Origin: Chiridota heheva
Lineage: Eukaryota; Echinodermata; Holothuroidea; Apodida; Chiridotidae
Direction of reading: 5' to 3'
Assembly: GCA_020152595.1 (NCBI GenBank)
Contig: JAIGNY010001753.1
Location: forward strand, 1-64,000
DNA length: 64,000 nt
Below are positions 10,005-21,809 of the stretch, piece after piece. The notes under the pieces are model-generated. The model was not told where the DNA came from. It made no database searches and saw only the letters and a program-made list of their open reading frames with translations. A program made the position numbers and the translations under genes. The first letter of the stretch is position 1. The number at the start of each line of letters is the position of its first letter.

Positions 10005-12777
10005 ATCCATCCATGTTCATTTGTAGTAGGCGCCTTTTCCATAGGATACAAAGCGCCCAGAATGCTGCCCCAAAGTTCAGTAAGTAATGCATGATTAAAA
10101 AAGAAAAGTCTTAAGACGTGTTTTGAACTGTCCAAGTGAACTGGCATGGCGAATGTGTGAAGGCAAAGAGTTCCAAACATGGGGTGCTGCAGCTGAAAAA
10201 GCCCTAGAACCAGCTTTGGTGTTAGTTCTGGGTTCAGTCAGGAAGTTTTCAGAAGAGGAGCGAAGGGATCGTGCTGGTGTATAAAGTTTCAGACTGTTGG
10301 ATATGTATTCAGGTGATTGATGTATCAGGGATTTGTAGACAATAACACATGTTTTGTATCAAATTCGCTGTGACACAGGGAGCCAATGCAATTTTTTGAG
10401 CAAGGGTGAGGCATGATTAGACGACGTTTCCTGAAGATAAGCTTAGCAGCTTTATTTTGGAGTTTCTGTAGGCGATTTACATTTGTCATGGTAATACCAT
10501 TCAAAAGGGAATTACAGTAGTCCAAACGTGATAGGATGAGTGATTGAACAACATAATGACAGGTTTCAACGTCAATGTACCGTGAATCTTGCCAATGTTT
10601 CTAATGTGATAATTAATTGTTTTACTAAGTTGTGTCACATGGTTGTCCATTGACATTCTATTATCGAAAGCAACTCCCAGATTTTTAACTGAAGTGACTG
10701 GTGAGATGCAAGTATTGCCAAAAACAAACTTGAGGTTCTCAAGGGCTTTACTAGCATTTGATGAAGAGAATATGATACACTCTGTTTTGTCCTCATTAAG
10801 TTTAAGTTTGTTTGCAATCATCCACTGTTGGATATCTTGCACACAGGAGGTCAGTTTGAATAAAGCACATTCAGCATCGAGTGGAACTTTAGGGTTAAAG
10901 GCTAAGAAAATCTGTATATCATCAGCATATATGTGATACTCGATCTTGTGCTTCCGCAATATGTCACCTATTGGGATAGTATAAAGTGTGAATGACAAAG
11001 GTCCTAAAACAGAGCCTTGTGGGGTCCCATATTCAAGATTTACAGTGTTGAGTCAGCTCCAGGAACATGGACATGGTTAGTCCGACAATTAAAATATGAT
11101 GATAGCAATCCAAAGCGTTGCCAGAAATGCCAAAGCTATGCTCAAAACGAAGCATGATTTGGTGGTCTAGCGTATCAAACGCAGCAGACAGATCCAACAT
11201 AAGAAATAAAATAGCTTTCTGCTGGTCGAGCACTTGAAGAACATAATCTTGCACATGTAGTAGGGCAGACTCAGTACTGTGTGAAGTTGGTAGGCCGATT
11301 GTAGTGGCTCAAAAAGTTTGTGTTTGTTGATGTGTTCAGTGAGTCTACTGGTTACAACTTTTTCAATATATTTTGAAACTGTAGCAATGTTTGAGACTGG
11401 GCGGTAGTTTTTGAGTTCATTTTTGTCCAAAGATTGTTTTTGATGATGGGAGCCACAATTGCATGTCCATAGGCTTTCGGGAAAATACCATGTTCCAAGG
11501 AAGCATTCACAACTTCTGTAAGTTTCGGGAGGATAGTTTTCACATGTTGTTTCAACAGCCATGTTGGAATCATATCAAGAGCACATGTCTTGGAAGGTGA
11601 CTTCGCGATTATATTCATAAGTTCATCTTCAGTGACAGGCTGGAAATCAGAAAGAAGTGAACAATTGAAAGGAAACCTTCTGTCTATCAGAATAGATGAT
11701 GAGTCAGCATGTAGGTCATTAATCTTGTGCCTGATGTCCTTGACTTTATTCTGGAAAAAATTACTAAAGTCATTTGCAAGTGTAATTGGACATTCACTCT
11801 GTGGAAGAATTCTTGAATTATTGTTGAGAAGTGTGTTGACAGTGGCAAACATGTCCCTTGGGGTGGAAGACTGTAACTTCTCCATGTAGAATTCTTTCTT
11901 TGCAGAGAAAAGAACAGTTCTTACATGTTGCTTTGAATCATTATACGCTGATAGGTCAGAGAGAGATCTACTTTTGCGCCACTTGCGCTCACAGCGCCGC
12001 CGTTCTCTCCTGGCATCATCAACTGATTTGTTGTACCATTTAGGGCGCGAACAGACACTCTTCTTGCGTTCAATAACAGGAGCATGCAGATCAAGGGCTG
12101 ATGTAATGGCAGTGCCAAAATCAGCTACAAAGTCATCAACATTTGTTTCTTGCAAAGAAATTTGATTAAGATTGGATGACAAATCTTGTGAAAGTTGGGA
12201 GTGATCAATGGCACTGTATCTTCTTGTTAAAATAATTCCATTATTGGGAACTACTTTAGGTAAGTCAAGTTTACAGCATATGACAGAATGATCTGAGACA
12301 TGATTTTCATGAATTTCAACAGATGATAAAAGTGTTTCATTTTCTCTGGTAATGACAAGATCAAGAATGTGGCCTTTGCTGTGTGTAGGTTGATTTACAT
12401 GTTGAATGAGTCCAGAAGATGAAAGTGTAGTAGCAATTTGATTAACATCAGGCTTAGTTGGGACATCAAAGTGCACATTGAAATCACCCAGCAAAACAAG
12501 TTGACCAGGAAGATCATTTAAATTGTCTACAAAATCATCAAACTCATCTAAAAATTCTTTAACTGTGAGTTTCTTAACACTAGAAGGTGGAGGACGGTAT
12601 ATCACCACAAGATCGAAGGATCTATTATTGTTTGAGATTATGGCATATTCAAAAGATTTGGCATTAAACAAGTTTGATGTGACATGCTTCAAATTAATTT
12701 GAGATTTATGAATGACAGCAATGCCCCCTCCACGCCGGTCTCCTGGCCTAGGTATATTGATGAAGGAGTATCCTCTA
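10005..12777 (-). mobile_element. 5'-truncated L2/CR1-like non-LTR retrotransposon
   Basis: On the minus strand it opens inside the endonuclease domain (GDRRGGGIAVIHK, YRPPPSS, LVLLGDFNVHFD, SDHSVI), then the inter-domain region. Next come reverse transcriptase blocks: ITKSP-like SPSKTCALDMIPTWLLK, NYRPVSNIATVSKYIEKVV, QSAYQLH, DLSAAFDTLDH, YADD (near 10,930), LNEDKTECIIF and VKNLGVAFD, ending LDYCNSLLNG near 10,520. The catalytic YADD is intact, but the frame breaks several times (near 11,430, 11,250, 11,030 and 10,520), so it is not functional. The 3' end shows GGGCGCTTTGTA and an (ATGG)n tail at about 9,998-10,015, as in L2-type elements. The N-terminal part of the endonuclease and any ORF1 are missing. 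Confidence 0.88.
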
Positions 12778-13340
12778 GGTGTCCCACATGGCATTCCATC
12801 ATATCTCCCACATGGCATTTCATCATATCTCCCACATGGCATTCCACCATACATGTACAGTATGTCCCACATGGCATTCCACCCTATGACCCTATGTCCT
12901 TTATAGATCCCATCCTATGTCCCAAATTAATCCAACCATACGTCCCACATGGCATCCCTCCCTATGTTCCACATGGCATCCCTCCCTGTGTCCCACATGG
13001 CATCCCTTCCTATATTCCCATGTCATCCCACCTTATATTCCCACATTAGTGGCCTCCTACCTGATGTTCCACATGGCATCCCACCTTATGTCCCACATTG
13101 GATCCTACCATATGTTCCACATGTTGCCAACCTACTTTATGTCCCACACATAGCATCATATCCCATGTCCCCATGGCCTTCTACCCTATGTCCCACATAG
13201 CCTCCTACCCTATGTCACACATGGCATCCCAACCTATGTCATACTCTTGTGTTACTTGTGGCATCCCACCCCATGTCCGACATGGCATCCCACTCTGTTC
13301 CACATGGCATCCCACCCCATGTCCCACATGGCATAGGCTC
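12776..13340. repeat. Degenerate ~24-bp satellite, right block
   Basis: Same unit as 9,745-10,004 (CCCACATGGCAT with CCCACCCTATGT variants), about 23 units. Together the two blocks bracket the L2-like element. Confidence 0.88.
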
Positions 13341-14825
13341 CATTAGAAAGTTTTGTCCTAGCTATTACAGTCCCTGAATGAGCACACTATGTATGAAAGT
13401 CTGTCAGTCCATATAATAAGTTATATGCAAATGTCTTGTTGAATAAGAAAGAAAAAAAAAGGCGGGGTCAAATAATCATGCCTTGGTGCATATCACATGG
13501 TATATATTCTATCCTATGTCCTGCATGGCCCCCATCCATGTCTCATATGACTTCCCTCCCTATGCCCATTAGAGTCACATCCTGTCACACTCCCTGACTG
13601 AGCATACTAAGTAAAAAAGTTTTGTCAGTTCACATACTGTAGCAACTTTGTGCAAATGAACACAATAATAAAGGCAGAGTTTAATAATCATGCCTGATAC
13701 AGCTGTTGGTGCACAAATATTTTGAAGAAGTTCAAGGGTTTTAAACCTCCAGTGTTATAAGAGACACTTAAAGATCTCTGAAGAATTTTCGGAAAATTAT
13801 ATCATCTTACACTTATCTTCTAAAAAATATCAAATGTTTAGTTGACTTTTTAGGAAAGCATTTTTAACCTGTCTTAAGAGTCTCTGAAAAACTTTAAGTA
13901 AGAAAATTTCAGCCTTCCATAAGGATATCTGAATAAACTGTAACTTTTTTTGAGGAACTCTGAAGAAACTTTAACATTTTCTAAGAAATTCTCAAAAAAC
14001 TTTAACATTTCTGAGGAAATCTCAGGCAAAACTGTGGATGGCCGGACGGACAAACAAAATTGCCATTACATAGGTTCGCATTATACTTTGCATGCTCACC
14101 AAAAATAAAATAAGATTTTCCGTTCTTTAGACGTCTACCCTTTCATAATATCAGACCTGAAAAAAAGCCATTGTTCCTGGGTTTATAATCATAAGAAAAA
14201 CAGAAATTCGCAAGATGAAATCAAAAACAGATTTTTTTTATCAGCAAGAAATGTACACTGTATGTGGTAAAAAGTTAAAGTTAAATTTCAGCCGCAATAT
14301 TTCAGGTTCATTTCTCTGAGAACATCCCCCGTGTAATTGTGCGGTGAAGAGCACATTAAAGAGGGAACATGAGTGGTCAAGTGTAAGCGCATAAAGATGT
14401 TTTTACTACATTATTATTATTTTGGTCACATTTTTTCTTGGAGAGATTGTTGATACCTTTATTCAGAACCGTGGGAAATTTTCAAATTAATTTAAACTCT
14501 GCATATAATATATATCATTTTTGTCAATATATTCTTTATTAATGGATTGAGAAAAATCTCTACGAAAATCGCCCTAGCAACGCCTTAGCAACCACAAGAC
14601 AAATTTTCATTTCTCAATATTCCAAAAACTATAAGAGCTATTCATTCCCCTTTTAGCAAGCTCGGTTATAACTTTCACATAAAGTAGATTGGCGCCCTCT
14701 ACTGCTTCCTTCAAGATTTCTTTGCTTACTGTGCTATTTTCACTAGTAATACAACCTTCAACAAAGTGAACTCAACATGAAGATTTTGGTGCCATTGGTT
14801 ATCATCTCCAGTCATATTATGGTTT
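13341..14825. other. Intron 1 sequence with weak internal repeats
   Basis: No gene. 13,500-13,570 has a last few decayed 24-bp satellite units. 13,880-14,030 repeats ACTTTAACATTT and GAGGAA..TCT several times. 13,360-13,390 and 13,585-13,640 share CCCTGA.TGAGCA and a following TTTGTCAGT, marking a local duplication. Confidence 0.5.
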
Positions 14826-15225
14826 GTTTGATGAGAGTTTAACGGCACCACAACAGCAAGGGACAAATTGTGCCTGAGAGTTTAGATCATTCCAGAGGTA
14901 GGAAGGACAGTAAACAGGGGGAAATTGAGAGAAACACGAGAACTAAAAGCCAGAAAGCTGGGATCAAGAGAGGTGTATGGGTGGAAAAATAATATAGAGA
15001 GAGAGAAGGGGTGGGGAAGGAGGACAAAATATGGTTGTAGAGGGAAAGATGATGAAGGAAGGAGATAATTTTATCCGAAGGTTTTTTTTGGAAGAGCTCG
15101 GCTACCGAGTTGTGGGCAGCGAGGGAGGCTGTGGGAAGGTTGTACAGGGGGCAAGCAAGGAGAACGTGACAAATATTTATTAAGCAGAAACTTTCTTCAG
15201 TTATGAGTAAAGTATTATTCTGCAC
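14826..15225 (-). pseudogene. 3' end of a non-LTR retrotransposon (same family as in the palindrome arms)
   Basis: The minus strand encodes ICHVLLACPLYNLPTAS...ISFLHHLSLYNHI, the Cys/His block that ends many non-LTR ORF2 proteins. It is followed by a 3' UTR with GTGCCGTTAAACTCT (complement at 14,837-14,850). The arms' copies give HIFLTCPLYQNSRP...INFLRNNNLFHHI and a matching GGTGCCGTTAAACATC. The three are old members of one family. Confidence 0.65.
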
Positions 15226-15835
15226 AATAAACTAATTATCTATAGCTGAGGCCACTGTTCTGGATGATCCATACTTCATTTTTTAAAAATTGGATGTAAT
15301 AGACGCTCTTACAAGAAAAAACAAAACATGCAGTTGCCACATATTTGAGTTCATTGGATGCAGCACTTCATAAGCTTTAAAATGTTACATCATTCATTAT
15401 GATGTTAATTAGTGGCAATCAGGTAAGAGGCAGATAACAATTTCTATTGTTGACTTTCCTTTTTTCTCAGTCAATCAAGATTATTCAGTTTGCACATTCA
15501 GTCACTGAAAAGAAATTTGCTCGAATGGGTGGACACAATTATTCTGTGAATCTTACTGTTAATGGGAAAATATGCTGTTGACACTGTTTGAAAATTTCAA
15601 TTAAAATATTAATACCCAGCTTCCTTAGTTGAACTAGGGAAAATGACAGCTCCTTGGTCAACCATTACTTGATAGTATTTGTCACTTTGTTACTAAACAA
15701 AGGCTTTTTTATTGAGAGGACCACAACTCTCACCCACAAAGAGGGAAGACCATGGGCAGATACCTTCCAACTAAGATACACACAATAGACCAAACTTGTT
15801 CAAGGCACAAAAACTTTACTTTTAAATTCCCACCT

Positions 15836-18285
15836 GAAAAGGTGAGATGGGTGCAAGTCCTCTAGTCCCCCATGCATTTGGGTGAGATGGGTTTCCTTTA
15901 GTAATTTAGGGTGAGATGGGTTTAGTACTTTAGTCCCCCATGCATTTAGGGTGAGATGAGTTAAAGTCCTCTAGTCCCCCAGGCATTAAGGTGAGATGGG
16001 TTTAAGTCCTCTAGTCTCCTAAGTATTTAGGGTGAGATGGATTCAAGTCCTTTAGTCCCCCAGGCATTTGGGGTGAGATGTGTTCAAGTCCTCTAGTCCC
16101 CCAGGCATTTGGGGTGAGATGTGTTCAAGTCTTCTAGTCATCCAGGCATTTAGGGTGAGATGTGTTCAAGTCCTCTAGTCATCCAGGCATTTAGGGTGAG
16201 ATGGTTTCAAGTCCTCTAGTCATCCAGGCATTTAGGGTGAGATGGTTTCAAGTCCTCTAGTCCCCCATGCATTTAGGGTGAGATGAATTCGAATCATATA
16301 GTCCCCCATGCATTTAGGGTGAGATGGATTCAAGTCCTCTAGTCCCCCATGCATTTAGGGTGAGATGGATTCAAGTCCTCTAGTCATCCAGGCATTTAGG
16401 GTGAGATGGATTCAAGTCCTCTAGTCCCCCATGCATTTAGGGTGAGATGGATTCAAGTCCTCTAGTCCCCCAGGCATTTGGGGTGAGATGTGTTCAAGTC
16501 CTCTAGTCATCCAGGCATTTAGGGTGAGATGGTTTCAAGTCCTCTAGTCATCCAGGCATTTAGGGTGAGATGGTTTCAAGTCCTCTAGTCTCCTAGGTAC
16601 TTAGGGTGAGATGGGTTCAAGTCCTCTAGTCTCCTAGGCATTTAGGGTTAGATGTGTTCAAGTCCTCTAAACATCCAGGCATTTAGGGTGAGATAGGTTT
16701 AAGTCCTCTAGTCTCCTAGGTACTTAGGGTGAGATGGGTTCAAGTCCTCTAGTCATCCAGACATTTAGGGTGAGATGGGTTCAAGTCCTCTAGTCTCCTA
16801 GGTATTTAGGGTGAGATGGGTTCAAGTCCTCTGGTCTCCTAGTATCTAGGGTGAGATGTGTTCAGGTCCTCTGGTCATCCAGGCATTAAGGGTGAGTGAG
16901 ATGGGTTCAAGTCCTTTAGTCTCCTAGGTATTTAGGGTGAGATGGGTTCAAGTCCTCTAGTCTTCAGGAATTTGGGGTGAGATGTGTTCAAGTCCTCTAG
17001 TCATCCAGGCATTTAGGGTGAGATGGGTTCAACTCCTCGAGTCTCCTAGGTATTTAGGGTGAGATGAATTAAAGTCATCTAGCCCCCAGGCATTTAGGGT
17101 GAGGTGGGTTCAAGTCATCTAGTCCCCCAGGCATTTAGGGTGAGATGTGTTCAAGTCCTCTAGTCTCCTAGGTACTTAGGGTGAGATGGGTTCAAGTCCT
17201 CTAGTCATCCAGACATTTAGGGTGAGATGGGTTCAAGTCATCTAGTCCCCCAGGCATTTAGGGTGAGATGTGTTCAAGTCCTCTAGTCTCCTAGGTACTT
17301 AGGGTGAGATGGGTTCAAGTCCTCTAGTCATCCAGACATTTAGGGTGAGATGGGTTCAAGTCCTCTAGTCTCCTAGGTATTTAGGGTGAGATAAGTTCAA
17401 GTCCTCTGGTCTCCTAGTATTTAGGGTGAGATGTGTTCAGGTCCTCTGGTCATCCAGGCATTAAGGGTGAGTGAGATGGGTTCAAGTCCTTTAGTCTCCT
17501 AGGTATTTAGGGTGAGATGGGTTCAAGTCCTCTGGTCTCCTAGTATTTAGGGTGAGATGTGTTCAGGTCCTCTGGTCATCCAGGCATTTAGGGTGAGATG
17601 GGTTCAAGTCCTTTAGTCTCCTAGGTATTTAGGGTGAGATGGGTTCAAGTCCTCTAGTCTTCAGGAATTTGGGGTGAGATGTGTTCAAGTCCTCTAGTCA
17701 TTCAGGCATTTAGGGTGAGATGGGTTCAAGTCCTCTAGTCTCCTAGGTATTTAGGGTGAGATGGGTTCAAGTCCTCTGGTCTCCTAGTATTTAGGGTGAG
17801 ATGTGTTCAGGTCCTCTGGTCATCCAGGCATTTAGGGTGAGATGGGTTCAACTCCTCGAGTCTCCTAGGTATTTAGGGTGAGATGGGTTCAAGTCCTCTA
17901 GTCTTCAGGAATTTGGGGTGAGATGTGTTCAAGTCCTCTAGTCATCCAGGCATTTAGGGTGAGGTGGGTTCAACTCCTCGAGTCTCCTAGGTATTTAGGG
18001 TGAGATAAATTAAAGTCATCTAGCCCCCAGGCATTTAGGGTGAGGTGGGTTCAAGTCATCTAGTCCCCCAGGCATTTAGGGTGAGATGTGTTCAAGTCCT
18101 CTAGTCATCCAGGCATTTAGGGTGAGATGGGTTCAAGTCCTCTAGTCATCCAGGCATTTAGGGTGAGATGGGTTCAAGTCCTCTAGCCTCCTAGGTATTT
18201 AGGGTGAGATGTGTTCAGGTCCTTTAGTCTCCTAGGTATTCAGGGTGAGATGGGTTCAAGTCCTCCAGTCCCCTAAAGTATCTAA
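15836..18285. repeat. ~41-bp minisatellite, about 59 units
   Basis: A 2.45 kb array in intron 1. A typical unit is TTTAGGGTGAGATGGGTTCA followed by AGTCCTCTAGTC and one of three joiners: TCCTAGGTA, ATCCAGGCA or CCCCATGCA/CCCCCAGGCA. The joiner types alternate in blocks, and several multi-unit segments are repeated (for example around 16,600-16,800, 17,170-17,400 and 17,410-17,600). This points to higher-order duplication. Confidence 0.95.
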
Positions 18286-18342
18286 TATGATTAGCTTCAT
18301 TGACACATTTAAAACTATAATTTTAGCACTAGTAGAGTGCAT

Positions 18343-18690
18343 ACTTTACCTGATGCAGTTTATGCACAATGCCTTTACCTGATGCAGTTTATGTACAATG
18401 CCTTTACCTGATGCAGTTTATGCATTATGCCTTTACCTGATGCAGTTTTTGCACAATGCCTTTACCTGATGCAGTTTATGCACAATGTCTTTACCTGATG
18501 CAGTTTATACACAATGCCTTTACCTAACGCAGTTTATGCACAATGCCTTTACCTGATGCAGTTTATGCACAATGCCTTTACCTGATGCAGTTTATGCACA
18601 ATGCCTTAACCTGATGCAGTTTATGCACAATGCCTTTACCTGATGCAGTTTATACACAATGCCTTTACCTGATGCAGTTTATGCACAATG
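18343..18690 (-). repeat. 29-bp minisatellite of splice-donor copies (12 units)
   Basis: Twelve 29-bp units directly downstream of the exon 1 donor. On the minus strand nearly every unit contains CTGCATCAGGTAAAGG, identical to the true exon end plus donor at 18,691-18,706. One unit differs in the exon part (CTGCGTTAG) and one has GGTTAAGG. Confidence 0.95.
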
Positions 18691-18697
18691 CCTTTAC

Positions 18698-18855
18698 CTG
18701 ATGCAGTTTTTTGGGTCATCTTTGCAGTTTATGTTACACCTGAACCTTTCCCAGGCCAGCCAGCCCATTGGTGGTGTCCGAGCTAAGCCATTATCCAATC
18801 CATGTGATAAAGATAAAAACATGACAAGCACTAAAATGGACCACACAGAAGCCAT
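18698..18855 (-). CDS. NAGA: NAGA/GLA-type lysosomal glycosidase, coding exon 1 (start codon, signal peptide)
   Basis: First coding exon of a glycoside hydrolase family 27 enzyme, which removes terminal alpha-GalNAc or alpha-galactose from glycolipids and glycoproteins in the lysosome. The ATG is at 18,855. Residues 1-19 form a hydrophobic signal peptide, followed by [13 protein letters not shown], the family's N-terminal signature, then an NINC...DPKNC stretch close to vertebrate NAGA. The exon ends in phase 2 at CTGCATCAG|GTAAAGG; joined to exon 2 this gives NCIS-ERLF, matching the known family junction. A pyrimidine-rich tract ending CCCAG at 18,865-18,870 (read on the minus strand) lies just upstream of the ATG, so a separate upstream 5' UTR exon is likely. 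No promoter was recognised. The five exons found encode 255 residues of a family usually 400-430 long. The NAGA rather than GLA name rests on similarity; substrate is not proven. Confidence 0.9.
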
Positions 18856-18864
18856 CTTCAGAAT

Positions 18865-18866
18865 CT
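18865..18866 (-). promoter_or_regulatory. Candidate 3' splice site in the 5' UTR
   Basis: On the minus strand TTGTTTGTTTTGTTCCCAG precedes ATTCTGAAG and then the ATG. The pyrimidine tract and CAG fit an acceptor, so the start-codon exon may be joined to an upstream non-coding exon that I could not locate. Confidence 0.5.
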
Positions 18867-19024
18867 GGGAACAAAACAAACAAGAACTAATTATGTGAAG
18901 TTCCTTTAAAGGACTATTAACACCTAAAGGCAACATGGGCGTAATTTGTTCAAAACATGATTCCAACCATTAAAACAGCAAAAAATTACATCAAAATTGG
19001 TTAAAAATTGACCAATTCACAGTA

Positions 19025-19453
19025 TTTTTTATCTATTTTTTATTGTATTTTGTATTGTATTTCACTTTTAGGCATATGCCAGGGAAAGCACACGTAAGTC
19101 ACAATGACTTGTTTTTAGTGTGTACCCAATGAATTTGCCAGGATGGGTTAACACCCTGCTGTTTTCGAGAAGTGTTTAGAGAGCCAGGCAGGCGGTAAAA
19201 CTCCTACCATTGGGACCACGGCTTTACGTCCCCTCCGAAGGACGGTGATCGCCACCCAACCATTGGTCACTTTTCACAAAGGTCAGGTGGGGGAGAAGGT
19301 GTGCTGCAGAAGACAAACCTCTGCGCTTGATGTCAGCATATATATCATTCTGCATATCTGTGGAAAAGTTGCTGATTAAATTGCCATTGGCCTTGAACTT
19401 GGAACCTCCAGCATCTCAGTCTTACGCTCAGCTGACTGAGCTACCTGCCTCCC
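19025..19453 (-). mobile_element. tRNA-derived SINE
   Basis: On the minus strand the head reads GGCAGGTAGCTCAGTCAGCT (box A) and, ~45 bases later, GTTCAAGGC (box B, 19,390-19,398), with tRNA-like spacing. The body contains GGAGGGGACGTAAAGCCGTG (about 19,217-19,236). The 3' end runs TGCTTTCCCTGGCATATGCC then CTAAAAGTGAAATACAATAC with further ATACA units. Diverged copies of the 3' tail lie in both palindrome arms. Confidence 0.85.
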
Positions 19454-19459
19454 ATTTTA

Positions 19460-20595
19460 AGCAATAATCTGTGACATCAATGGGGGACGGATCCTTCATC
19501 ACCTTTTGTAAAACCTTTTTGTTTTTTATTTCTCTGTCAATGTTGTTTTAGATATAGCATTAGACTTCAGGCAAATGTTTTCAAAATTGGTCATACCCGA
19601 ATCATCATGTATCTAGAACAGACATTCTGAAATTCACAAGTACACTGTAGCTGAAATTAAAAAAACATAATTTAAAGAATTACATCAAGTTTTTGAGATG
19701 TGTTCCTCTTACTATGTCACAATTTTTGCACAAATTAACAAATCTTGAAACTTTGTTTAGTCATAATTTGAAAATTTAATCAGCTTTTTATCAATTGTAA
19801 AATTTGTTTTACTAAGAATTCCATGCTCTTTCACGTATCTTAAATCTGCTGCTGTCCATAGTCCTTTCAACCACTACACTTCCAAACCGACTTGCAGCAG
19901 ATCAGATAACTAGCTTTACAACTGGTTCAATCTTGCCCTCCAGGGGCAAATTACATATATGCAGGAAGACTAAGACTGTAAGAATTTAAGCTTTAAAATC
20001 TTAACTGGACATCTTTATAATCTCTACGTACAATGGATATTATTTTGTACGTATTAAAAATAAAACACTTTATTTAGAAGGTCATGCCTCTTTTCTTTAG
20101 ACACTGTTCATGATGCTTGTGTATAAATAGCATTTTGCAGAATCACCGCCACCGTGGCAACAACTCATTTTTGAAAAAGAGATAAAAGACAATACTAAAT
20201 AGCCACCAGGTAATATTTTGCTGTTCTGTGTAAAAATCACACGGTTTTGGTCTAATATTAATATCAGTAAAATATTTCTTAACATATTCAGACCTACATA
20301 TAGCCATTTAAATTTCTAAACATATTCAGACCTACATGTACATGTAGCCTACAGTATAAATGGAAAAGGCAAATGAAAACGGATTTTTTTTTTTATCATG
20401 AAGTGAAAAAGAAAAATTTATATTTTACTCCTGCATAGATCAGTATTCAAATTGGTAAACAGAGTAAAATGCAGAATCAAATGCACTTTTGAATTCCCCG
20501 TAAATTTGTTAAGACCGGAGTCCGAGTGTCTTATTCTTATCTAATATTTTTATTCTTTTGTTGGAGACTCAGTCATAGTGATAATCTTTTAGTCT
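19460..20595. other. No gene recognised
   Basis: AT-rich intergenic sequence upstream of the glycosidase gene. The only local repeat seen is CATATTCAGACCTACAT near 20,283 and 20,320. Confidence 0.5.
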
Positions 20596-20617
20596 AAAAA
20601 CGACACACCATAAAGAA

Positions 20618-20703
20618 ATACAGGTTGACCATGATCCACTGCGACCAAGCCTCCAGAATACAGGTTGACCATGATCCAGTGCGACCAACTGAGCCTCCAG
20701 AGT
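20618..20703. repeat. Short tandem duplication (~40 bp, 2 units)
   Basis: ATACAGGTTGACCATGATCC followed by A(C/G)TGCGACCAA and GCCTCCAGA occurs twice in direct succession. Confidence 0.85.
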
Positions 20704-20739
20704 CAGAGATGGAGTTTTAAAAATGCGCTGGATTCTGCA

Positions 20740-20900
20740 ATTATTTAATTAAGTCTGGTAGACTTTGAGATGTCTTCGCATATGAGCGCGGGTTTGATAC
20801 CTGCCTGTTGTCGTGGGTTTTTCTCAGGGCACTCTGGCTTTCCTCCCACTTGGCACAATTGGCTTGCAAGTTATAATACAAATTGATGGCATTAACATAG
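20740..20900 (+). mobile_element. Probable SINE fragment
   Basis: GAGCGCGGGTTTGATACC resembles a tRNA box B, followed by GTGGGTTTTTCTCAGGGCAC and CTCTGGCTTTCCTCCCAC. I recall that last motif from dispersed repeats in many invertebrate genomes. Box A is not clear. Confidence 0.4.
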
Positions 20901-21603
20901 TCAGTTTTGCTTAAAGTGAAGTTCCTTCTGGTGGACCACATAAGAGCCATTCTTTCCTTTCCTTTGGGTAGGCCACTAACATTAAGCCTATGAGAATTCT
21001 TCTTCAAACAAATAGTAATACGGTAAACCATGCAGCTGTGCCCCTGCATGCAAGCTAGTCCTAGTACTTAGTACTGTAGTTAACTAGTAGGCCTACTCAC
21101 AGGTATTCATAGTAGACACGATTACTAATACATAACCTCTTCTACAGTACAGTGGTCACAAAAGAGCATGAAAATTAACACAGACACCCTTAACTTTTGC
21201 CTAATATAACCATACAGACATAAACCTGATCAACTTTTTTAACTTACGTTTTGGTAGATTTCCCAAATTCCTTGTGAAAAAAGGTAAAAATTGTCAAATT
21301 TTTAGAAGAAAATCAGTGTCTTGTGCACAGAACGTTAGCATTGCAACTTATGTTGAAAACGCGCGCGTATAACTGAAAAAGGAGGGGCCAAGACAGGCGC
21401 AGATACAACAAAAAACCCAGATTGCCCATTCGTTACAAGACGCGATAATTGCATTGTTGCGCACTATATATTCAAATTTAACTACCTCAATGCCCTTGTT
21501 CTTTTGTTAATATAAATACATACAAATTGTACGCGCCAATATAAGTAACACACACGTAGGATGCACATGTTCATATGCTCAACAAGGTTATACAGGCAAT
21601 GCA

Positions 21604-21707
21604 CATACGCACTCAAATAATGTCAATCACTTCCCTATGCAAGCGTCCTACAGTACATACGCACTCAAATAATGTCAATCACTTCCTTATGCAAGCGTCC
21701 TACAGTA
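21604..21707. repeat. 52-bp tandem duplication
   Basis: Two near-identical units: ACATACGCACTCAAATAATG, TCAATCACTTCC(C/T)TATGC, AAGCGTCCTACAGT. Confidence 0.9.
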
Positions 21708-21809
21708 CGTGTATCTTCTTATTGGATGGAAAAAAATGCTCATTTGTGTATCACATTTTAGTTAAGACGCTCGTAGAAAATCTGTTGAAACTTTATTTTT
21801 GAACAAAAA

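Noticed and set aside
14887-15225. Minus-strand 112-codon frame as a host gene
   Set aside because: Its CPLY...SFLHH block and following GGTGCCGTTAAAC-type 3' UTR match the retrotransposon ends in the palindrome arms, so it is an element remnant.
15836-18285. CRISPR-like array of regular repeats
   Set aside because: Units are contiguous variants of one sequence with no unique spacers, in an intron of an animal gene and with no cas genes. The same applies to the 13-, 29-, 34- and 47-bp arrays.
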